A stretch of DNA of 64,000 nucleotides from Bradyrhizobiaceae bacterium (GCA_020853885.1 JADYXZ010000020.1:504707-568706); one strand, 5' to 3'; shown: positions 16,298 to 24,882, counted from the stretch's first letter. Notes: a model not told the origin generated them from the sequence alone. A program made the numbers and translations.

Positions 16298-19200
16298 GTA
16301 CGCAACTCACGCTTTACTTCGAACTTACGGCCGAGACGGTCGACGGAGAATTTACGGAACGACGTCAACGTTTTCACGCCGATTCCCTTGCGAATCGCGG
16401 CGGAAGTGGTTTGTGGCGAGACGGTAATCGCTCCGGTATTCCGATCGAGACTACGGAAATATCCTTCGATCATCTCGCCGTCAGACTTGACGAGCTCCAG
16501 AAAGGTCATCGGATACATCGACCAGAGGAACTCAGCGGTGCCATCAAGGGTTGGCCAATCTTTCTCGTCGCCTCCGCCACCCTTAACCGCCTGCATCGGC
16601 GGGTGGTCCATCTGCACGATCTGATGCGGATAGATTGGCACCACGTAGAATTCCCATCGCCCCTGCTTGCTCTGCTTTCGGAAGACATCTACGCGAGCCA
16701 TATCGCCGCGATCGACCGTGCCGCCGCTCAACTCAACGGAAACCCTGTCCTTTGTTGCCAAGCGTACTTTGCGGATTATGTCGCCCTTTGGCGACCTTGG
16801 CAGCCTGTCCGCGGTCTTCGGCTTTCCGCTTGCGATCCAACTTCGCAACGAAGCGACGAGCTCATCGCGCAATTTCTTCGGATCGGCAATCTTTCCATAC
16901 GGTTCGGGAATGGGAATGCGCTCGAGATCCTTCTCGGTCAGCTTTTCAATCGGCCTACGTTCGAAGACCACCCGCTCCCCGTTGATTTCTCTGATCTGCT
17001 TTACAGTCGCATCGTGCGCCTTACCGCGCGCCCGCCGACGCTCCGCGCGGGAGATGAATACGCCGCCGGCTCCGTTGTCACCATAGACGGCCGACATGAC
17101 ATCCTGACGGAAGCTGGGCCAGGGCTGCTGGACGTGAAAAATGTCGTCCGTACGCCCTTCTTTCTCGCGCTTTTGAACGTCTTTCGTCATCCGCAGGAGG
17201 AGGCTTTCGGTCGTGGCGGCGAGCACCAGCGCATCGACCGCATGATGCCGATCGTCGGGAATGCGTTTACCGTTTTCTTTCTTGGTACTTTCGAGTCCCC
17301 ATGCGCGGCGCAATTTGGAGGTGATTGCGCCCGGACGTGTAAACACCCGCCGCTTTCCTTCGGGCGCCGGAAACATCCGCTTCAATTCATCGGCCAGAAG
17401 GCGCGCAACCCACTTCGTGTCGGAGAGATTGCGTTCCTTAAATTTCTCCTCGATCTCGGCTGCGTCACACAGCTTGAAGTTGCGCTTCTTCAAGCCTTTC
17501 ATTTCCTTCAAGCCTTCAATGCGGGCCGCGAAGAGCTCCCATTCCTGCTCTGATTTGCCGGACTCGAACCATTCGAATGGCGTTTTTCCGCGCTTGTCCT
17601 GATTGCACTTCGTGCAGCAGAGAGTCTTGTTGAGAAACGAATCGTCGCCAAAACGGCTCCAAGGCAGTATGTGGTCGACCTGCCAGCGGGTGTCGTTCGC
17701 TGCGTAGCCCAGCGGATTGATTGCACCGTCGCAGTAAGGGCATTTGAAATTCAATTCCTTAGCCAGCTCGTAGCGCAGCAGCTCGTCGTCGCTAATGGCG
17801 CGTTGCAGCAGGTCGGCGGCTTGGTTTCGCAGCCTTTCCTTCTCTGCGTTTCGTTCCTCGATGCCATCCGTAATTTTACGCCGCTCCTCCGCGCTCTTTC
17901 CCACGTCGCGTGCGAGTTCGATGTGCACGAGGTCGAACGGGCCGTATTCGCGTTCCACTTCGCGCACTTGCTTCAGCGCCTCGCTGAGCGCGCGGCGCGT
18001 TACCGGGCTGCCGATTTCCTCAATCGGCACCGCGGGCCGCGCGGTGTGGTCATAGCCTATGCGCGCGCACGCGTCCGAATAGACCAGCCCCTCCCGCAGT
18101 CCAGGAATCAGATTTCGCGCGGCAACAGCGGAAATATGTGCGGCGCCGCTGAATTCCGTGAACGCTCCCTTGCTCGCGGCCTCTGTTAGGGTGGCGAGAA
18201 CAATTTCGTCCAAACCCAATTCCGAGAGACCGTTTCGAATCGAAGCCAGATCTTCTCGAAAGGTTACGATTTCAGCGATGCGGTCGAGCTTCTCGGGGGT
18301 CCTTTGAAGTGATTGCCATGGAGCCGCGCCGAGTGTCTCGCGGAGCACGCAGGTCCCATAGGCGGATTGGCCCTTGCGGGCAGCGATGTCTTGCCCTTCC
18401 TTGGCGCGTGCCACGGTCGAGAATCGAGCATTCGGATCGAGATCGAGGTCGTTACGCAGGGTTTTGTATGTGTAACTTTTCTGGTTTCCGAACTTTTTGA
18501 GGATGACGCCAATCTCTTCCGGCGTCAAAGGGCGCTCCGAACGCCCTACAGCGATTCTCAAGTTGGCGAGCCGCTGGAGAAAACGGAACAGCTCGAACGA
18601 AGGTGCACGTTTTGACGTGCGCTTCTGGTCGGGCTCAAAGAGGCAGTTTCCCAGCAGTTTCTCGCCGTCCTGTAACGGACGTTGGGAAAATGCCTTGTCA
18701 AGAAACCGGTGTTCCAGATCTTCACCGGCGCACGTATTCTGAAGGCGCCGTTGAGCGCGAAAAATGGCGCAAACTTCGTCTTCCAGGTCGGAGCGCTTTG
18801 CAGTGTGCGAATAGTCCTTGTCGCGGTTGCGTTTACGGTCGGCAAACTTCGGATCATTCGCCATCATGTCGCCGAAGCTTCGATATATTGCGAGCCCCTC
18901 CCGCGTCTCCTCCATCGCCTTCTTCATCTTCGACGTTTCGTCGGCGGCGTTGTTGCCCGCTTCGCGCTTGGAATTGGAGCGAAAGCCGCGATGACGCGCG
19001 ATGTGGCCGAGAACGACCGCCAACTCGTCGTCGGTCAGCGGCCGATCATGGGCCGACGCCCGCAAGTTCCACGGAGTGACCTGGGGCTGCCCTAGGGGAG
19101 AGACTCGCCGGAGAGCTTGGCCCAAAGCGTCTGAATTGGCATTGGGCAGAAGATCGGCTTCGTGAAGTAGCTTGCGGATTGCATTCATCCGCTGCGTGCG

Positions 19201-19401
19201 CCGCCGAATGACGCGGCGCTGGCCCCTCGCGCGGCGGCGTTCGGCGCTTTTTGGCTCACCTGTCTTGTCGACCAAGGGGGCGTCAAAGGTCCGGACACCG
19301 GCACCAATCACCTGTCCGCTGTTGTCGCCGACCTGAATTCCTCCCCAGCCACACGACGCTATGCCAACGTCCAGTCCAAGTACGCGGACTGTTTCCCCCA
19401 T
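16273..19401 (-). CDS. cas9: CRISPR-associated endonuclease Cas9, type II-C, 1042 aa
   Basis: A compact Cas9. RuvC-I has Asp11 (LGLDVGIASCGWG), followed by an arginine-rich bridge helix (about 54-78). The recognition lobe spans about 80-480. RuvC-II has Glu495 (HIELARDVGKS). The HNH domain (about 550-612) has Asp576-His577 (WQVDHILPWSRF) and Asn591. RuvC-III has His720 and Asp723 (DDRHHAVDALVLA), and the rest (about 760-1042) is the PAM-interacting region. All catalytic positions are intact. The HNH keeps two Cys pairs, CPYC (554-557) and CTKC (596-599), around DHILP, as in classical zinc-ribbon HNH nucleases and IscB; most described Cas9 proteins lack them. The start has GGGG 9 nt upstream and a good promoter. 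A tracrRNA gene is divergent. Confidence 0.97.
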   Translation of the reverse strand: MGETVRVLGLDVGIASCGWGGIQVGDNSGQVIGAGVRTFDAPLVDKTGEPKSAERRRARGQRRVIRRRTQRMNAIRKLLHEADLLPNANSDALGQALRRVSPLGQPQVTPWNLRASAHDRPLTDDELAVVLGHIARHRGFRSNSKREAGNNAADETSKMKKAMEETREGLAIYRSFGDMMANDPKFADRKRNRDKDYSHTAKRSDLEDEVCAIFRAQRRLQNTCAGEDLEHRFLDKAFSQRPLQDGEKLLGNCLFEPDQKRTSKRAPSFELFRFLQRLANLRIAVGRSERPLTPEEIGVILKKFGNQKSYTYKTLRNDLDLDPNARFSTVARAKEGQDIAARKGQSAYGTCVLRETLGAAPWQSLQRTPEKLDRIAEIVTFREDLASIRNGLSELGLDEIVLATLTEAASKGAFTEFSGAAHISAVAARNLIPGLREGLVYSDACARIGYDHTARPAVPIEEIGSPVTRRALSEALKQVREVEREYGPFDLVHIELARDVGKSAEERRKITDGIEERNAEKERLRNQAADLLQRAISDDELLRYELAKELNFKCPYCDGAINPLGYAANDTRWQVDHILPWSRFGDDSFLNKTLCCTKCNQDKRGKTPFEWFESGKSEQEWELFAARIEGLKEMKGLKKRNFKLCDAAEIEEKFKERNLSDTKWVARLLADELKRMFPAPEGKRRVFTRPGAITSKLRRAWGLESTKKENGKRIPDDRHHAVDALVLAATTESLLLRMTKDVQKREKEGRTDDIFHVQQPWPSFRQDVMSAVYGDNGAGGVFISRAERRRARGKAHDATVKQIREINGERVVFERRPIEKLTEKDLERIPIPEPYGKIADPKKLRDELVASLRSWIASGKPKTADRLPRSPKGDIIRKVRLATKDRVSVELSGGTVDRGDMARVDVFRKQSKQGRWEFYVVPIYPHQIVQMDHPPMQAVKGGGGDEKDWPTLDGTAEFLWSMYPMTFLELVKSDGEMIEGYFRSLDRNTGAITVSPQTTSAAIRKGIGVKTLTSFRKFSVDRLGRKFEVKRELRTWRGRVCT

Positions 19402-19433
19402 ACGGTGCCCCGTCTGTGTGCAACCTACAGGAT

Positions 19434-19462
19434 ATTATTGACCAAGGCGCACGCTCTGGCAA
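19434..19462 (-). promoter_or_regulatory. Predicted cas9 promoter
   Basis: On the minus strand TTGCCA (19457-19462) and AATAAT (19434-19439) are separated by exactly 17 bp, each one base from the sigma-70 consensus. The start would lie near 19427, giving a leader of about 26 nt to the cas9 ATG. The same AT-rich block carries TATTAT (19433-19438) on the plus strand, which could be the -10 of the divergent tracrRNA, though no good -35 accompanies it. Confidence 0.6.
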
Positions 19463-19593
19463 ACTAAGAGCGCAAGGGGAGTCGGTGGGAAAACCACGGC
19501 AAGGTTTTCAAACCGAAGGATTACCCCTTGGCGGAAACGCCAAGGGGGATTCCTATCTCAACAAAAAGGCCCGGCGGAGCCGGGCCTTTTGTC
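19445..19593 (+). ncRNA. tracrRNA
   Basis: Positions 19474-19500 (AAGGGGAGTCGGTGGGAAAA, then CCACGGC) are the complement of repeat positions 1-27, matching at 25 of 27; the two differences give one G-U wobble and one A-C mismatch in the duplex. Downstream are a small GGTT/AACC hairpin (19503-19514), a 10-bp hairpin with GAAA tetraloop (19524-19547) and a 12-bp terminator (19564-19590). This order, anti-repeat then hairpins then terminator, fixes the plus strand. It would pair with crRNA for RNase III processing and load Cas9. The 5' end is uncertain (19445-19470); the 3' end is set by the terminator. Confidence 0.88.
19564..19590. terminator. Bidirectional Rho-independent terminator shared by tracrRNA and carD
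   Basis: AAAAGGCCCGGC-GGA-GCCGGGCCTTTT is a perfect 12-bp stem with A and T tracts on both sides. It closes the plus-strand tracrRNA and the minus-strand carD message, whose stop is at 19611. Confidence 0.9.
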
Positions 19594-19610
19594 TATTTAT
19601 CGAGCGCCTT

Positions 19611-20192
19611 TCAGGCCGCTTCTTCCTGCTCCGCGGCTTCCGCGGCCTTGGGCGCGCGACGCGGACCCTTGAGCAGGTTCGTTTCGATCTGCTTTGCCGC
19701 TTCCGTCTCGGTGACGTCCTCGACGGCCGCGAGTTCGCGCACCATGCGGTCGAGCGCCGCTTCGTAGAGCTGGCGTTCGCTGTAGGACTGCTCCGGCTGG
19801 CTCTCCGAGCGGTAGAGGTCGCGCACCACCTCGGCGATGGCGATCAGGTTGCCGGAATTGATCTTCGCTTCGTATTCCTGCGCGCGGCGGCTCCACATCG
19901 TGCGCTTGATGCGGGCGCGGCCCTTCAGGGTATCGAGCGCCTTTTTCACGGTCTCCGGGGGAGCGAGCTTGCGCATGCCGACGGACGCGGCCTTGGCGGT
20001 CGGCACGCGCAACGTCATCTTGTCCTTGGCGAAATTGATCACGAAGAGCTCGAGCTTGTGGCCCGCGATCTCCTGCTCTTCGATGCGCACGATCTGCCCC
20101 ACACCGTGGGCCGGATACACGATGCGCTCGTGGGTCCGGAAACCCTGACGGCTGTGGCTCTGACGGGTCGGCGCGGTCTTCTTGGTCGGCAT
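19611..20192 (-). CDS. carD: CarD-family transcriptional regulator
   Basis: 193 aa. FRTHERIVYPAHGVGQIVRIEEQEIAGHKLELFVINF is the Tudor-like RNA polymerase-interacting domain (about 18-70), and the rest is the helical DNA-contacting domain with RIKRTMWSRRAQEYEAKINSGNLIAIAEVVRDLYR. CarD binds the beta subunit and stabilises open complexes at many promoters, including rRNA. The ATG at 20192 follows AGAGGAG at a rather long spacing. The tail is rich in Ala and Glu. The carD next to fdxA order is common in Hyphomicrobiales. Confidence 0.93.
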   Translation of the reverse strand: MPTKKTAPTRQSHSRQGFRTHERIVYPAHGVGQIVRIEEQEIAGHKLELFVINFAKDKMTLRVPTAKAASVGMRKLAPPETVKKALDTLKGRARIKRTMWSRRAQEYEAKINSGNLIAIAEVVRDLYRSESQPEQSYSERQLYEAALDRMVRELAAVEDVTETEAAKQIETNLLKGPRRAPKAAEAAEQEEAA

Positions 20193-20570
20193 CTGCTGCT
20201 TCGCTCCTCTGCCCGGCGGTATCCGGGCTACACATTCGCGGCGCACCCACCGGAGGCGGCCGGCACACTGGCGGTGCAGCCTAGGGCGGCTGCAACCGGG
20301 GGATTACGAACGATGAGCGTTCCCTCGTTCCCAACGCGGAAGCGCGCCCGGAACGACCGAAAAGCCCCACACTTCGATAAAAACAGCCCCCGAAAGGGCT
20401 TGCGGCATGGCGGAAATGCTCAAGGTTGACGGCTATATAGCACAATTTGGCCAAAAATCAAAGCCTTACGGCGTTGCAAAAGCGTCGCCAGGGGGGCGTG
20501 GTTAGCCCTGCGCGAGGGTTCCCGCGCAAATTTCGCGAAATTTTTTCGGTCTGTCGTTCAGTCCGCTTGT
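20193..20570. other. 378-bp spacer between fdxA and carD
   Basis: No gene seen. It holds a terminator reading in the minus direction (20378-20400), a possible minus-strand promoter (TTGATT, 16 bp, TATATA near 20430-20460) lying upstream of that terminator, and a perfect 16-bp palindrome AAATTTCGCGAAATTT at 20528-20543. The order promoter then terminator before carD would fit a short leader RNA or attenuator, but the simpler view is that the terminator ends fdxA. Confidence 0.5.
20378..20400 (-). terminator. Rho-independent terminator in the fdxA-carD spacer
   Basis: Read on the minus strand: AGCCC-TTTCGG-GGGCT followed by GTTTTTAT. The stem is 5 bp with a 6-nt loop. It lies 171 bp past the fdxA stop and 186 bp before carD. 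Confidence 0.6.
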
Positions 20571-20906
20571 TCAATCCCCTTGGCCGGGCTTCGGCGAGAA
20601 CTCGGCCTCCTTGCCGGGCTTGCCGTCCCACTCCTTCCAGTCGGCGGGCGGTTCCCGCTTGATGGTGATGTTCGGCCAGATCTTTGCGTACTCGGCGTTG
20701 AGCGCGAGCCATTTCTCGAGGCCGGGAACCGTGTCCGGCTTGATCGCGTCCACCGGGCATTCGGGTTCGCACACGCCGCAGTCGATGCACTCGTCCGGGT
20801 GAATGACGAGCATATTCTCGCCCTCGTAGAAGCAGTCGACGGGGCAAACTTCGACGCAATCCATCAACTTGCAGCGGATGCATGCGTCGGTAACGACGTA
20901 GGTCAT
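20571..20906 (-). CDS. fdxA: 7Fe ferredoxin FdxA
   Basis: 111 aa, the [3Fe-4S][4Fe-4S] type. Cys9, 12, 17, 21 and 25 and then Cys40, 43, 46 and 50 match the Azotobacter ferredoxin I pattern with its extra Cys. The C-terminal half ([21 protein letters not shown]) is the family's usual extension. It is a soluble one-electron carrier. It is transcribed after the S4 and helicase genes on the same strand, with a 128-bp gap that may hold its own promoter. Confidence 0.96.
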   Translation of the reverse strand: MTYVVTDACIRCKLMDCVEVCPVDCFYEGENMLVIHPDECIDCGVCEPECPVDAIKPDTVPGLEKWLALNAEYAKIWPNITIKREPPADWKEWDGKPGKEAEFSPKPGQGD

Positions 20907-21034
20907 GGCGGTCTTCCGGCAGGCCGTTGGGGGTATGACCGCTATTTAGGACAACAAGGCTTCCAAAACCAGTTACGGATCGAAGCGGGGGCCACGTTGT
21001 CGCATGCAGTTTTCTGGGAGCAGCAATGCGCGTT

Positions 21035-21448
21035 TCATCGGAAAGCGTTGCGCTTTCCGATGAAACGATCGCGCTCCAGCGCGCGCCGATCGCGCTTGGT
21101 GGGGCGGCCGCTGCCCGGCTCGCGTGTCGGTCCGGAAGCCGGCGGCTTGGACGGAAGGGCGGCTGGCGGCGGGGTCAGGTCTTCGAACAGTTGCTTGGCG
21201 TCGTCCGCACCGCCACGCCGGCCGACAAAGCCTTGCACGCGCAGCACCTTGACGCCGCCGGAAAGGGCCACGGTGAGCACGTCGCCGATGCGGACCGGGC
21301 GCGAAGGGGCGGTGACACGCTGGCCGTTCACGCGGACATGACCGGATTCGGCGAGCGCGGCGGCTGCGGCGCGGGTGCGGACGAGGCGTGCGTGCCAGAG
21401 CCAGCGATCGATGCGCTGGCGGCCGGCCTCGTCCCGCGTCTCCGTCAA
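21035..21448 (-). CDS. S4-domain RNA-binding protein (HslR-like)
   Basis: 137 aa. RIDRWLWHARLVRTRAAAAALAESGHVRVNGQRV is a complete S4 RNA-binding motif (about 12-60). The tail is basic and proline-rich (SKPPASGPTREPG, RRALERDRFIGKR). HslR-type proteins bind stalled 50S subunits carrying nascent peptidyl-tRNA. It starts 5 bp after the helicase stop, so the two are probably cotranscribed and both concern RNA. Confidence 0.88.
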   Translation of the reverse strand: MTETRDEAGRQRIDRWLWHARLVRTRAAAAALAESGHVRVNGQRVTAPSRPVRIGDVLTVALSGGVKVLRVQGFVGRRGGADDAKQLFEDLTPPPAALPSKPPASGPTREPGSGRPTKRDRRALERDRFIGKRNAFR

Positions 21449-21453
21449 CGCAC

Positions 21454-24400
21454 CTATTCCTTTTCCTTCTGGTCGGCCTCGAGCCGCGCCTTCAGTTCGA
21501 GCAGGGCGGCGAAGGGCGAGTTCGGATCGACCGGCCGCTCGCGCGGGCGCTCGGGCCGCGCCTGTTGCGGGCGCGGGCGATCCGGCCGCTGACCGTCGCG
21601 GTGGCGCTTGCGATGATGCTTGCCGCGATCGTCGCGCCGCGGACTTTGATTGCCATCGGCAGGCTTTTCCTGCGTCTGCTGTGCCTCGCCTGATGCGGTC
21701 GCGGCGGCAGCGGCCACTTCGGGAATGCGCACTTCGCGGCGCGGTGGCTTGCGGTGGCGCGGCGGGCGGCGCGCGCCTTCGGGCCGGCCCGGACGCCAGA
21801 CGTCGACCAGGACAGGTTCGGCGGGAGCGGCATCCGCCGCAGCCGGCGTGGGCGCTTCCGCGCCGTCAGACGCCGTGGCCTCGGCCGGCGTGTCGGCAGG
21901 TGCCGATTCGGCCGGCGCGTCTTCCGCAGTCGCTTCCGTGACAGCGGGCGCGGCTTCGCTAGCGGGTGCGGCCGCCTCGCTTGCCGCTTCGACAGGTGCC
22001 GTTGATTCTTCCGCAGATGGCGCCGCCCCGGCTTCGGGCGCGGGCTCGCTGGCCGTTTCCGCTTCCGGCGGTTTTGTTTCGCTCGTCTCCGGCGCCGGCG
22101 GCAGCGGCGGGCGGCGGTCGAGGCGGTAGCCGAGCGAGCGCAGGATCGACGCAAAGTCCTCGCCGGCGCAGCCGGCGAGCGAGGTCATGGCGATGGTGAC
22201 GGTGAAGCCGCGGCCATCAAAGGCGCCGTCGGGTTTCGGGCCGGGCGCCAATGGCCGCCAGGCGAGCGCGGGGCGAATGAGGTCGGCGAGGCGCTCGAGA
22301 ATATCGACGCGGATCGCGCGGCTGCCGCACACCCGATAGCCGACAACACGATAGAAATCCTTCGACACTTCGGTGTCGATGGGGATTGAGGTGCGTCCGC
22401 TTGAAGCGAGCGCTGGCAGATCGTCGTAGCCTTTCTGGTCGAGGCCGCCGTGCTTCAGCGCCCAGAGGAGCAGCGCGAGCGCGCGCGGCGCGGGCTTCAG
22501 GAGCGCGGGCAGATAGATGTGATAGGCGCCAAAGCGGACGCCGTACTTGCGCAGCGTTGCGCGCGTCTCCTGGTCGAGGCTCTTGACCTCGTTTGCGACC
22601 TTCACGCGCTCCAAGACGCCGATGGATTCCACGAGCTGGTAGGCAATGCCGCGGGCAATGCCGGCGACGTCCTCCGCCTTGCCGAGCGCGTGGAGCGGGC
22701 CGAGCAGCTTGTCGATGTGGGCCTTGAGCCAGAGCGCGAGGCGCGCCTCGACGGATTCCTTCGCGGGGCCGTTCAGGTGCTCGTCGGCGAGCACGCGCAG
22801 ACGCGGCTCGAGCACGGTTTCGCCGGGCAGGAGGCGGGCGACCGCCTCGCCGATCCAGCGGATCACACCGTCATTGGCGAGCAGGAACTGATCGTCGGGT
22901 GCTGCGGCAAGTTTCGCGGCGCGCGCTTCGATTTCGCCGGCGAGCGCCTTCTGCGCCGCCGCGCGCAGCGCCTTTGCGTCCTGTCCCGCGCCCGACGTAT
23001 CGGGGGCGAACTCGAAGCCGTGCAGGCGGCCGATTACGTGACCTTCGACGATCACTTCGCCGGTCTTCGAGATTTCCGTTTCCAGCATCGCGTTCTCTCG
23101 CAACCGCCGCATCAACACGCTGGTGCGGCGATCGACGAAGCGCTGCGCGAGGCGCTCGTGCAGCGCATCGGAGAGCTTGTCTTCCACGGCACGGGTGAAG
23201 TTCTGCCAATGACCGGGATCGTCGAGCCAGTCCGCACGGTTGGCGACGAACGTCCAGGTCCGTACCTGCGCGATGCGATAGGAGAGCGTGTCGATGTCAC
23301 CTTCGGTCCGATCGGCAAGATTGACCTGGCTCGCAAACCAGTCGGTGGGAATCCTACCCTTCCGCGCGAGGAATCCATAGAGGGTGAGCGCCATCTCCAC
23401 GTGTGCGGCCAGGGAGAGCTTGCGGTAGTCGGGGACTTGGCAGATGTCCCACAATCGCTCGATCTCGTCCGGCGTGGTTGCAACGCGCTTGACCTCGTCA
23501 TCCTGTGCGAGCCGCTCGAGCGTGCGAACGTCGTCGGCGGTCGGCGCGCGCGTCAGTCCCTCCTCTTGCGGCGCAATACCGAGACTTTCGATCAGGGCGC
23601 CAAGCGAACGGAAGTCGAGCGCGGAATTGCGCCATTGCGCCACACGGAGTGGCTCAAAATTGTGGCTCTCCAGGCGTTCGATCAATTCCGGCTCGAACGC
23701 CGGACAGCGGCCGGTGGTGCCGAATGTCCCGTCGCGGCGGGCGCGGCCGGCGCGGCCGGCGATCTGCGCGAGCTCCGCCGGATTGAGCCGGCGGTGCTGG
23801 TAGCCGTCGAACTTGCTGTCGGCGGCGAAGGCGATGTGATCGACGTCGAGATTGAGCCCCATGCCGATCGCGTCGGTGGCGACGAGATAGTCGACGTCGC
23901 CGGACTGATAGAGCTCGACCTGGGCGTTGCGGGTGCGCGGCGAGAGCGCGCCGAGCACGACGGCGGCGCCGCCGCGCTGGCGGCGGATCAGCTCGGCGAT
24001 CGCGTACACTTCCTCGGCGGAGAAGGCGACGATCGCCGAGCGCCGCGGCAGCCGCGTGATCTTCTTCTCGCCGGCGAAGGTCAGCATCGACAGGCGTGGG
24101 CGCTGGATGATGTCCGCGCCGGGCAGCAGTTTCTCGACGAGCGGCCGGATGGTGGCGGCGCCGAGCAGCAGCGTCTCCTCGCGGCCGCGGCGATGCAGCA
24201 TGCGGTCGGTGAAGATGTGGCCGCGCTCGAGGTCGCCGGCGAGCTGCACCTCGTCGACGGCGACGAAGGCGACGTCGAGATCGCGCGGCATCGCCTCCAC
24301 GGTGGAGACCCAGAAACGCGGATTCGGCGGCTTGATGCGCTCCTCGCCGGTGATCAGCGCGACCTCTGCGGCACCGGCCTTCTCGACGCAGCGGTTATAG

Positions 24401-24576
24401 ACTTCGCGCGCGAGCAGCCGCAGCGGCAGCCCGATCAGTCCGCTCGAATGCGCAAGCATGCGCTCGATGGCGAGATGGGTCTTGCCGGTATTGGTGGGGC
24501 CGAGGACCGCGGTGACGCCGCGATGGCGGCGGGCAGCCGAGCTCTGGCTCGAAGAAAGGGTCAAGGACGCGGACAC
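21454..24576 (-). CDS. SUV3-type superfamily 2 RNA helicase with disordered C-terminal tail
   Basis: 1040 aa. Walker A GPTNTGKT is at 26-33 and the Walker B equivalent DEVQ at 108-111. VATDAIGMGLNLDVDHIAF, and QIAGRAGRARRDGTFGTTGRC are the C-terminal helicase motifs of the SUPV3L1/SUV3 branch, whose mitochondrial members work in RNA degradation. About residues 790-1040 are an Ala/Glu/Pro-rich acidic stretch followed by a strongly basic tail (RHRKPPRREVRIPE, HHRKRHRDGQRPDRPRPQQ), probably a disordered RNA- or protein-binding region. The start MSASLTL is likely, with no strong SD. A duplicated 135-bp element lies immediately upstream. Confidence 0.9.
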   Translation of the reverse strand: MSASLTLSSSQSSAARRHRGVTAVLGPTNTGKTHLAIERMLAHSSGLIGLPLRLLAREVYNRCVEKAGAAEVALITGEERIKPPNPRFWVSTVEAMPRDLDVAFVAVDEVQLAGDLERGHIFTDRMLHRRGREETLLLGAATIRPLVEKLLPGADIIQRPRLSMLTFAGEKKITRLPRRSAIVAFSAEEVYAIAELIRRQRGGAAVVLGALSPRTRNAQVELYQSGDVDYLVATDAIGMGLNLDVDHIAFAADSKFDGYQHRRLNPAELAQIAGRAGRARRDGTFGTTGRCPAFEPELIERLESHNFEPLRVAQWRNSALDFRSLGALIESLGIAPQEEGLTRAPTADDVRTLERLAQDDEVKRVATTPDEIERLWDICQVPDYRKLSLAAHVEMALTLYGFLARKGRIPTDWFASQVNLADRTEGDIDTLSYRIAQVRTWTFVANRADWLDDPGHWQNFTRAVEDKLSDALHERLAQRFVDRRTSVLMRRLRENAMLETEISKTGEVIVEGHVIGRLHGFEFAPDTSGAGQDAKALRAAAQKALAGEIEARAAKLAAAPDDQFLLANDGVIRWIGEAVARLLPGETVLEPRLRVLADEHLNGPAKESVEARLALWLKAHIDKLLGPLHALGKAEDVAGIARGIAYQLVESIGVLERVKVANEVKSLDQETRATLRKYGVRFGAYHIYLPALLKPAPRALALLLWALKHGGLDQKGYDDLPALASSGRTSIPIDTEVSKDFYRVVGYRVCGSRAIRVDILERLADLIRPALAWRPLAPGPKPDGAFDGRGFTVTIAMTSLAGCAGEDFASILRSLGYRLDRRPPLPPAPETSETKPPEAETASEPAPEAGAAPSAEESTAPVEAASEAAAPASEAAPAVTEATAEDAPAESAPADTPAEATASDGAEAPTPAAADAAPAEPVLVDVWRPGRPEGARRPPRHRKPPRREVRIPEVAAAAATASGEAQQTQEKPADGNQSPRRDDRGKHHRKRHRDGQRPDRPRPQQARPERPRERPVDPNSPFAALLELKARLEADQKEKE

Positions 24577-24590
24577 CGGAGAAAGTTCTC

Positions 24591-24725
24591 TGCTTTCTGT
24601 ACCATATTGCGACGCTTGCGCGAGCGGCGCATGCGTTTCGTCAAGGTTTGGAACGTGCTCGGAACGAATCGCGCCCGAATCGCTGACTCCATGTTCTTCA
24701 AGCTTCGTTCCCGACTAGATGTTGC
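24591..24725 (-). repeat. Duplicated element, copy A
   Basis: This 135-bp block begins 15 bp upstream of the SUV3 helicase ATG and is related to copy B at 24867-25002 by substitutions and one 1-nt gap. Orientation is given by the downstream gene. Role unknown; a promoter-leader duplication is the simplest idea. Confidence 0.65.
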
Positions 24726-24882
24726 GTGCAAGGCAGCCAATGCCACGAGAAGTGTCCATGCCGATTTTCGCTCGCGCATGCAAACGGGATCGAGCCGTTA
24801 AAATCGATCCGCGTGCGAGCGCGCCCTCGACGAGCGAGAGAAATTTCGGATCGACGGGAAGAGGCGTGCTTGTCTGTCCCAT
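24715..24882 (-). CDS. Possible 55-aa small protein between the duplicated elements
   Basis: The frame begins ATGGGACAGACAAGC inside copy B and stops inside copy A. The product MGQTSTPLPVDPKFLSLVEG and on is a mildly basic peptide with no membrane segment and no family I recognise. Position after copy B matches that of the helicase gene after copy A, suggesting each element drives one product. There is no clear SD. Treat as speculative. Confidence 0.25.
   Translation of the reverse strand: MGQTSTPLPVDPKFLSLVEGALARGSILTARSRLHARAKIGMDTSRGIGCLARNI

Noticed and set aside
24561-24779. A 72-codon minus-strand frame across duplicated copy A
   Set aside because: It overlaps the helicase start and resembles the frame through copy B only because the DNA is duplicated; I prefer a non-coding explanation.
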